DNA of 35,564 nucleotides from CAZJGG01 sp964545475 (lineage in GTDB: Bacteria > Bacillota > Clostridia > Lachnospirales > JAISER01), in NCBI GenBank assembly GCA_964545475.1, contig CAZJGG010000028.1:1-35564 (forward strand), in the 5' to 3' direction. Every line of letters starts with the position of its first letter. Within the stretch, counting starts at the first letter, position 1. Positions 30,766 through 35,564 of this stretch are shown one piece after another. The notes under the pieces are model-generated. The model ran no database searches. It saw nothing but the letters and a program-made list of their open reading frames with translations, and was not told where the DNA came from. The position numbers and the translations under genes were made by a program.

Positions 30766-30828
30766 TTGTCACAAAACAAGCAGAGCTTGCATAATTTAGT
30801 GTGAGGAAAGAAGTTTTCCCTAGACTAA
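30766..30828 (+). promoter_or_regulatory. feo promoter and operator candidate, left copy
   Basis: TTGTCA (30766-30771) and CATAAT (30790-30795) are 18 bp apart. Directly after lies an imperfect dyad from TTAGTGTGAGGAAA to TTTTCCCTAGACTAA (30796-30828), which would cover the transcription start. Both parts are kept in the right copy. TTAG...CTAA ends recall DtxR/IdeR-type iron boxes; the regulator is not identified. Confidence 0.5.
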
Positions 30829-30832
30829 CTTA

Positions 30833-30993
30833 ACGTGAGTTCGACGAAGTCGAAAAGCCGCTTTAGCGGCTTAATTGCGCAGCAATTCTCATGTTATGAG
30901 CGACAATTTACGGCGGCTTTTTCCGCAAATTGTGGGAATATAATCAAAGTTCGATAAAAATTATGTTTATTATAATTTTCGTCGAACTCACAT
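30833..30993. mobile_element. 161-bp MITE-like insertion in the left feo leader
   Basis: The ends are 16-bp inverted repeats with one mismatch (ACGTGAGTTCGACGAA and the complement of ATGTGAGTTCGACGAA). TAACTTA occurs directly on both sides (30826-30832 and 30994-31000). The right-hand feo copy shows the empty site with a single TAACTTA at 33796-33802. The interior is made of small hairpins, such as AAGCCGCTTTAGCGGCTT and AATTGCGCAGCAATT, and encodes no protein. Confidence 0.88.
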
Positions 30994-31019
30994 TAACTTA
31001 TTAAGGAATGGTGATATCT

Positions 31020-31241
31020 ATGCTAACTCTATCAAACTTAAAACAAGGTCATATAGCTATGGTTAAAGAACTCATTGCAACAGGTTCCATGCGAAGAAGG
31101 CTGTTAGACATAGGGCTTGTTAATGGCACGTATGTTGAATGTATCCAGGCAAGCCCGTTAGGGGACCCTGTGGCATACTTAATAAGAGGAGCTGTTATTG
31201 CGCTTCGCAGCGAAGATTCCAATCAAGTATTAGTTGAATAA
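31020..31241 (+). CDS. feoA: FeoA, left copy
   Basis: FeoA is a small SH3-like cytoplasmic protein that works with the ferrous-iron transporter FeoB. The 73 residues show the family pattern LSNLKQGHIAMVKEL, RRRLLDIGLVNGTYVE and DPVAYLIRGAVIALR. The ATG at 31020, four nt after GGTGAT, is supported by the matching start in the right copy; an upstream in-frame ATG at 31008 lies in the ribosome binding site. It differs from the right copy mainly in its first half (IAMVKELIATGSM versus IGMVKELTATSSI) and lacks the final Cys-Ile-Val. The feoB that follows is truncated, so this FeoA would have to work with a FeoB made elsewhere. Confidence 0.93.
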   Translation: MLTLSNLKQGHIAMVKELIATGSMRRRLLDIGLVNGTYVECIQASPLGDPVAYLIRGAVIALRSEDSNQVLVE

Positions 31242-31272
31242 TATTTAAAACAATTAAAGTCAGGTGATATGA

Positions 31273-31503
31273 ATGGGCTTAAGTAATCAATCCGTTGGAA
31301 TGAATGCTATTGATTCGGAATTTGTTATCAAAAAATTAAACCCGTCCGATAAAATCATTGCGCTTGCGGGAAATCCCAACGTTGGTAAAAGCACGGTTTT
31401 AAACGTAAGAGTAATTTGGAACTGTATCAGCTGGAGTGGATTTTGCTTGTTGGGTAGTACCCTAGTTTCAAACTTTTCTGAACAATTAGTATATTATCAT
31501 TGA
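31273..31503 (+). pseudogene. Truncated feoB (N-terminal 43 residues plus unrelated tail)
   Basis: The first 43 codons match the intact feoB at 34088 with only silent or minor changes, through the G1 motif GNPNVGKST. After codon 43 the homology ends and the frame runs 33 more residues through unrelated DNA, ending at the TGA (31501-31503) that overlaps the -35 box of the next promoter. G2, G3, G4 motifs and all membrane spans are lost, so it cannot transport iron. It looks like the scar of the event that placed the cassette here. Confidence 0.9.
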
Positions 31504-31560
31504 CAATTCGCTATATATTTACTATAATATGTACTTGAGGTACATATTATAGTAAATATA
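31500..31560 (+). promoter_or_regulatory. Consensus sigma-A promoter overlapped by a perfect 21-bp-arm palindrome
   Basis: TTGACA (31500-31505), a 17-bp spacer and TATAAT (31523-31528) match the consensus exactly. A perfect inverted repeat of two 21-bp arms (31514-31534 and 31540-31560) with loop TTGAG covers half the spacer, the -10 box and the region past the expected start near 31535. The dyad centre is at 31537. This is the geometry of a repressor operator. AAGGAG and the start codon at 31582 follow. Confidence 0.85.
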
Positions 31561-31581
31561 AGATACAAAGGAGAAAAAATA

Positions 31582-32826
31582 ATGAAAGTAACTAATGATA
31601 GCTATACAATTATTGCGGCAAAACATGAACTTGCCGAAGCTTATAAAACTAGTTATCTAGAGACTCAAAAAGCACTGGGTGGTGTTTTGCAGGCAGACTC
31701 TTTAAATTTGAGAAACAATTACTCAAGAATTGACAGAGCATTTAAAGACAGTGACCTACATAAAATTATTTTGCGTACAAATTTCAAGCCGTATGGCGAA
31801 AGTTTAGAAGATTTTATGCAATTAATATCACATGATAAAGCTTATATATCAAATTTAGCTGTTGTTGAAGCCGCTTCTGAAATGGGGTATTATGAATTAA
31901 GAATAGTTGCATCTGGAGATAATGTATGTAAATATTGTAAAAGCATGGACGGAAAAATAATAAAAGCAGAAGATGATTCTAATATTCCGCCGTTTCACCC
32001 TAATTGCAACTGCACTGTTGTGCCTATAAGCATACATTGGTTAAACGACAATCCATATGTATATGGAAAAACGCAAGGTAATAAATTTATCGGTCCTGTG
32101 CGCAGTACTAATATACAATACGACGTAACAGCAATGCGTAAGTATGTTACACATAAGGATACTCAAAAGTATGAAACTGGTGTGAGATACGTTACTTCGT
32201 CTCAATTAAAAGCTTTTGGCTGGAAAAATGCTTCGGAACAAGAAGTGTCTAAATTGAACGCAGCATTAAAGAAATATGGAATAACAAATAATAAAAGTAT
32301 AGTTTTGTTTTTGGCTACCTGCGGTCACGAAAGTGGAAAAGGCAGTTGGGAAATTGAACAGGGAAAAGACTCGTATTTTGAAAGCAAAGACTATAAAAAA
32401 ACGGGGAGAGGCGCTGGATATATTCAAATAACCTGGAAAGAAACCCACTTAAAGTTTTTAAAAACAGTTGATGATGCTTTTAGTGACTCGGACACAGCTA
32501 CATATATTGCTGAAAACTATCCGTGGGAGGCGGCATGTTGGTTTTGGAGCTCAAAAGAGGCTAAAAGCACATCAGCCGGAAGCTTAAATGATTATGCAAC
32601 TAAGTACGGAGGTTCCATAGGTGTATTTCTTATTACACAGTATCTGGTTAATAGTTGGCCTAAGGGACTTGAAAACAATATTGCTGTTAGTATAAGAGAC
32701 GGAAAAGTTTCGTGGGAGATGAAAAACGGAATGCTGTATGTAAATGGTAAAGAAATTTGCGAAGCACCATTGGGTTGGGAAGATAGAGAGAGGAACTATT
32801 ATGATATTACCAAAATCTTTAATTAG
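31582..32826 (+). CDS. MuF-like domain fused to GH19-type lysozyme/chitinase domain
   Basis: Residues about 1-155 resemble the phage Mu F / minor head protein C-terminal domain: the helical part ends in the metal-binding pattern CKYCKSMDGK and PPFHPNCNCTVVP (CxxC, then HPxCxC). From about residue 205 a glycoside hydrolase family 19-like domain follows: SQLKAFGWKNASEQE, the catalytic Glu in LATCGHESGKG, GRGAGYIQITWKETH, and AACWFWSSKEAKSTS with NDYATKYGG. GH19 endolysins cleave peptidoglycan or chitin. A C-terminal tail (about residues 375-414) is unrelated. There is no signal peptide. No other phage genes are present; a lone virion-type delivery domain with a wall-lytic domain suggests an effector or phage remnant. 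The next gene overlaps it by 26 nt. Confidence 0.82.
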   Translation: MKVTNDSYTIIAAKHELAEAYKTSYLETQKALGGVLQADSLNLRNNYSRIDRAFKDSDLHKIILRTNFKPYGESLEDFMQLISHDKAYISNLAVVEAASEMGYYELRIVASGDNVCKYCKSMDGKIIKAEDDSNIPPFHPNCNCTVVPISIHWLNDNPYVYGKTQGNKFIGPVRSTNIQYDVTAMRKYVTHKDTQKYETGVRYVTSSQLKAFGWKNASEQEVSKLNAALKKYGITNNKSIVLFLATCGHESGKGSWEIEQGKDSYFESKDYKKTGRGAGYIQITWKETHLKFLKTVDDAFSDSDTATYIAENYPWEAACWFWSSKEAKSTSAGSLNDYATKYGGSIGVFLITQYLVNSWPKGLENNIAVSIRDGKVSWEMKNGMLYVNGKEICEAPLGWEDRERNYYDITKIFN

Positions 32827-33661
32827 GATGATTTGTACTATATTATTTGCTTTTTTAGTTGTTGCTACAGGTTGCACTAATTCAAACAAAACAAAGTTAG
32901 AGTTGGTTCATGAGTCTGTAGAATCTTCAGAACAAGCGATAAACTCTGTAGCAAGCAAAAGGCAAGCGGAGTATGATATTTCGTTTTGTGATAGCTCATG
33001 GTTTTCCCATATAAATTCTTCAAATCCAGAGTATATTGAATGGAAGAACAATTTTATATTTAAAATAATTAGACTTGACTATACGGACAACACGCAGGTT
33101 TATAATAACGCAAATTATAGTATTGCATTAGCCATGATCTCTTGGGTAAAAGGAAAAGTTTTGCTTGCTACGTCAGTAGATTTAGAAATTTATTGCCATA
33201 GTGACCGTTATTTGTCATTCGCAAATATCTTTGAGTATTCAGATAGAAGAATTGACTATATACGAGACTATATTACAATTGATATTAAAACTGGAGAACG
33301 AGTTATGCTGAATGATTTAGTTGAGATAAATGAGGAATTTGTGAAACATATTCGTGAAAATAACATAGCAACATCTTCTAACAGGGCAGAACGGTTTGAT
33401 AGTGTACCTGAAAATATTTGGGAGTTTCTAAACGAAATGTCAACAGATGAATTATTAAAAAAACTTGAAACTTGTTCATATACGCAAGAACAAGTTATTC
33501 AAAATGGCTATTTTGATATCGATGAGTCTATCGAAGCTCTTGTTCTTAGAAATTCATTTTATTTGCGAGATGATAAGCTAATAATTGTGTTAAATGAAGA
33601 TATACATGTAATTTTTAATCTTGAAGATATATCTGATTATTTAAAAGTTGAAAAATGGTAA
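32801..33661 (+). CDS. Lipoprotein with DUF4163/DUF3298 (RsiV-like) features, candidate immunity protein
   Basis: The 286-residue product begins with a lipoprotein signal peptide (ICTILFAFLVVATGC, lipobox Ala-Thr-Gly-Cys), so it is anchored on the outer face of the membrane. The C-terminal half has the pattern of the DUF4163/DUF3298 domain: LSFANIFEYS, DYITIDIKTGERVMLNDL, and later FYLRDDKLIIVLN. In B. subtilis RsiV this domain binds lysozyme directly. I could not run a profile search, so the match is by eye. The start at 32801, 7 nt after AGAGG, overlaps the GH19-fusion gene by 26 nt, so expression is coupled. Blocking the neighbour's hydrolase is therefore a reasoned hypothesis; other ligand-binding roles are possible. 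Confidence 0.7.
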   Translation: MILPKSLIRMICTILFAFLVVATGCTNSNKTKLELVHESVESSEQAINSVASKRQAEYDISFCDSSWFSHINSSNPEYIEWKNNFIFKIIRLDYTDNTQVYNNANYSIALAMISWVKGKVLLATSVDLEIYCHSDRYLSFANIFEYSDRRIDYIRDYITIDIKTGERVMLNDLVEINEEFVKHIRENNIATSSNRAERFDSVPENIWEFLNEMSTDELLKKLETCSYTQEQVIQNGYFDIDESIEALVLRNSFYLRDDKLIIVLNEDIHVIFNLEDISDYLKVEKW

Positions 33662-33735
33662 TTTTCAATGATAGAAACCCAGAATATCAAACCCAAAATA
33701 AAAGTAATAATTAAAACCGTCGCCCCCTGCCAAGT

Positions 33736-33798
33736 TTGTCACAAAACAAGCTGGGCTTGCATAATTTAGTGTGAGGAAAAAGTTTTTCCCTAGACTAA
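33736..33798 (+). promoter_or_regulatory. feo promoter and operator candidate, right copy
   Basis: TTGTCA (33736-33741), 18 bp, CATAAT (33760-33765), then the dyad TTAGTGTGAGGAAAAA to TTTTTCCCTAGACTAA (33766-33798). Sequence differences from the left copy in the centre of the dyad keep the pairing (GAAAAAGTTTTTC versus GAAAGAAGTTTTC). It is 24 nt before the feoA start. Confidence 0.5.
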
Positions 33799-33821
33799 CT
33801 TATTAAGGAAAGGTGATATTT

Positions 33822-34052
33822 ATGCAGGCTTTATCAAACTTAAAACAAGGCCATATTGGCATGGTTAAAGAACTTACTGCAACGAGCTCAATAAGGAGAA
33901 GACTGTTGGACATTGGGCTTGTTAACGAAACATTTGTGGAATGCATTCAAGCAAGCCCATTTGGAGACCCTGTGGCATACTTAATAAGAGGAGCTGTTAT
34001 TGCGCTTCGCAGCGAAGATTCCAATCAAGTATTAGTTGAATGCATTGTATAA
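33822..34052 (+). CDS. feoA: FeoA, right copy
   Basis: A 76-residue FeoA with the same core as the left copy (LSNLKQGHIGMVKEL, RRRLLDIGLVNETFVE, DPVAYLIRGAVIALR) and an extra C-terminal Cys-Ile-Val that arises from a 14-nt segment missing in the left copy. The ATG at 33822 follows AAAGGTGATATTT. It precedes an intact feoB by 35 nt, so this is the functional iron-uptake unit. The FeoA SH3-like fold assists FeoB, probably through its G-domain. Confidence 0.94.
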   Translation: MQALSNLKQGHIGMVKELTATSSIRRRLLDIGLVNETFVECIQASPFGDPVAYLIRGAVIALRSEDSNQVLVECIV

Positions 34053-34087
34053 CAAATATTTAAAACAATTAAAGTCAGGTGATATGA

Positions 34088-35564
34088 ATGGGTTTAAGTA
34101 ATCAATCCGTTGGAATGAATGCTATTGATTCGGAGTTTGTTATTAAAAAATTAAACCCGTCCGATAAAATCATTGCGCTTGCGGGAAACCCCAACGTTGG
34201 TAAAAGCACGGTTTTTAATGAATTAACCGGTCTAAACCAACACACAGGCAACTGGCCGGGCAAAACAGTAACAAATGCGCAAGGTCTCTGCACATATGAT
34301 GGCAAAGGATATGTATTAGTAGATTTACCGGGATGTTATTCTTTAATGGCCCATTCGGCAGAAGAAGAAGTGGCCAGAGATTTTATTTGTTTTGGTAAAC
34401 CAGATGCAGTTATCGTCGTGTGTGATGCAACATGCTTGGAGCGTAATTTTAACCTAGTTCTGCAAATTTTAGAAATAACTTCTAACGTTGTGGTTTGTAT
34501 AAATTTAATTGACGAAGCAAAAAAGAAGAAAATAGACATAAACACAGAAATACTTTCTCAAAAGCTAGGCGTTCCTGTTGTTGCAACAGTAGCTAGAAGC
34601 AATAATGGGCTAGACAGGCTTATGGAAAACGTATCTTATATATTAGAAAATCCCCCCGAAAAATATTTTAAAAAAGTAATTTATAAAGATTATATAGAAG
34701 ATTTAGTTAAAGACTTAACATTATGTATTGAAGAGTTTGAGCAAGACAAAATAAATTCCAGATGGCTCGCTCTTAAACTTTTAGATTGCGACCATGGTTT
34801 AAGACAAAATGTAGACAAATATTTGGAAACTGACATATTAACAAACGAATGCATTATATCCGGATTAGATAAATTAAGGCAAGTAATGACAGAACAAAAG
34901 ATAACTGCACAAGACTTGCAAGATGGCATAGTTTCCGGGCTTGTTTTAACTGCCGAAGAAATATGCAAAGACGCTGTTTTTTACGGTAACAAAGCTTATA
35001 AATCCAGCGATATAAAAGCAGACAAATGGCTGACTGGTAAGTGGACAGCTTTTCCTATAATGTTTCTTGCTTTAATGGCTGTATTTTGGTTAACAATTAC
35101 AGGCGCAAACTACCCTTCGGAATTAATAAGTAATTTTTTGTTTTGGATAGAAAATAAACTTTTGGAATTTTTTAGCTTTATAGGCGTCCCTAAACTTTTA
35201 ACAGAAATGCTTGTTTTGGGAGTGTACAGAGTTTTAGCTTGGGTCGTATCCGTTATGCTTCCCCCAATGGCAATTTTTTTTCCTTTATTTACATTACTGG
35301 AGGACGTGGGTTATCTTCCCCGTGTTGCATTTAATCTTGACAAATATTTTAAAAAGTGTAATGCTTGCGGCAAGCAGGCATTAACAATGTGTATGGGGTT
35401 TGGTTGCAACGCAGCCGGCGTGATCGGTTGTCGCATAATAGATTCACCCCGAGAACGACTTATCGCCATCATTACCAACAATTTTGTGCCGTGCAACGGC
35501 AGATTTCCCACATTAATTGCAATTTTAACCATGTTTTTTGTTGGAGGCAGCGCAACTGGTTTTA
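34088..35564 (+). CDS. feoB: Ferrous iron transporter FeoB (3' end outside the window)
   Basis: FeoB is the membrane GTPase-coupled Fe(II) importer. A 26-residue N-terminal extension precedes the G domain, with G1 GNPNVGKST, the G2 region HTGNWPGKTVT, G3 DLPG and a G4-like NLID in VVCINLIDE. The helical GDP-dissociation-inhibitor-like region follows, then membrane spans beginning FPIMFLALMAVFWLTITG. The Gate motif region with conserved cysteines, CMGFGCNAAGVIGCRII and NNFVPCNGRFPTLI, is intact. The frame is open to the last base of the window (492 codons), so about a fifth to a third of the protein is missing. It starts after AGGTGATATGA and follows the right-hand feoA. Confidence 0.97.
   Translation, partial: MGLSNQSVGMNAIDSEFVIKKLNPSDKIIALAGNPNVGKSTVFNELTGLNQHTGNWPGKTVTNAQGLCTYDGKGYVLVDLPGCYSLMAHSAEEEVARDFICFGKPDAVIVVCDATCLERNFNLVLQILEITSNVVVCINLIDEAKKKKIDINTEILSQKLGVPVVATVARSNNGLDRLMENVSYILENPPEKYFKKVIYKDYIEDLVKDLTLCIEEFEQDKINSRWLALKLLDCDHGLRQNVDKYLETDILTNECIISGLDKLRQVMTEQKITAQDLQDGIVSGLVLTAEEICKDAVFYGNKAYKSSDIKADKWLTGKWTAFPIMFLALMAVFWLTITGANYPSELISNFLFWIENKLLEFFSFIGVPKLLTEMLVLGVYRVLAWVVSVMLPPMAIFFPLFTLLEDVGYLPRVAFNLDKYFKKCNACGKQALTMCMGFGCNAAGVIGCRIIDSPRERLIAIITNNFVPCNGRFPTLIAILTMFFVGGSATGF

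Larger units (their letters stand above)
30764..31400 (+). repeat. Left copy of duplicated feo promoter-feoA-feoB' segment
   Basis: From GTTTGTCACAAAACAAGC to the feoB P-loop this DNA repeats 33734-34215 in direct orientation. Identity is very high in the second half of feoA and the start of feoB and lower in the first half of feoA. The copy is interrupted by the 161-bp element at 30833-30993. Homology stops abruptly after GCACGGTTTT, inside feoB. Confidence 0.9.
33734..34215 (+). repeat. Right copy of duplicated feo segment
   Basis: This is the direct repeat of 30764-31400 without the 161-bp insertion. It continues into an intact feoB. The left edge follows unrelated DNA (33662-33733) that belongs to the cassette and holds no recognised feature. 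Confidence 0.9.

Noticed and set aside
31582..32826. A complete prophage around the MuF-GH19 gene
   Set aside because: No terminase, portal, tail, integrase or holin genes surround it; only two genes lie between the feo repeats.

Overview
The window looks like the chromosome of an anaerobic, spore-forming, low-GC Firmicute of class Clostridia; a Lachnospirales-like relative is my guess, not shown. Evidence: AT-rich DNA, strong AGGAGG-type ribosome binding sites, many TTG/GTG starts, sporulation-type genes (SpoIVFA/SpoIVFB-like pair, SpoIIM-like, SpoVB/MurJ-like, an alpha/beta-type SASP) and anaerobic redox genes (EtfAB, CooS/CooF, ferredoxin-type proteins, FeoAB). No rRNA, tRNA or CRISPR was recognised.

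Layout. 0.05-3.0 kb (minus): etfB-etfA-aminotransferase operon. 3.05-3.22 kb: first copy of a ~165-bp foldback repeat. 3.3-7.4 kb (plus): DsbA/FrnE-like protein, purH, a WYL regulator, a GyrI-like domain protein and a zinc-ribbon protein. 7.4-13.3 kb (minus, read right to left): MBOAT acyltransferase, SGNH partner, nadE, a membrane-anchored M23 peptidase split by a -1 frameshift, an M50 protease and a short RNase E/G. 13.4-15.0 kb (minus): RelE-type toxin-antitoxin pair and a HEPN-motif gene followed by an in-frame orphan ORF. 15.1-18.5 kb: CO dehydrogenase cooF-cooS, divergent from a 2Fe-2S/4Fe-4S protein. 18.5-22.2 kb (plus): pstB-phoU-phoB-phoR behind a PHO-box-like repeat, with the second foldback copy between phoB and phoR. 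22.3-24.7 kb (plus): cardiolipin-synthase-like protein without HKD motifs, ADP-ribose pyrophosphatase, SpoIIM-like protein. 24.7-30.5 kb (minus, right to left): thrS, SpoVB/MurJ-like flippase, SASP, hslO, an unknown gene, rsmI.

30.7-35.56 kb is the most unusual part. A feoA-feoB segment is present twice. The left copy has an intact feoA, a 161-bp MITE-like insertion in its leader and a feoB cut off after the P-loop. The right copy has an intact feoA and a feoB that runs off the window. Between them lies a ~2.3-kb cassette with a consensus sigma-A promoter (TTGACA-N17-TATAAT) overlapped by a perfect 21-bp-arm palindrome. It drives a MuF-like/GH19-lysozyme fusion protein that overlaps a lipoprotein gene resembling the DUF4163/DUF3298 (RsiV-type, lysozyme-binding) domain. 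I propose, as inference, a cell-wall-hydrolase effector with a surface immunity partner.

Other points: two divergent promoters at the CODH locus appear to share one palindromic -35 hexamer; an A_AAA_AAG slippery site sits exactly where the M23 reading frames join; a hairpin covers that gene's ribosome binding site; and the two foldback copies differ by compensatory changes in their arms.
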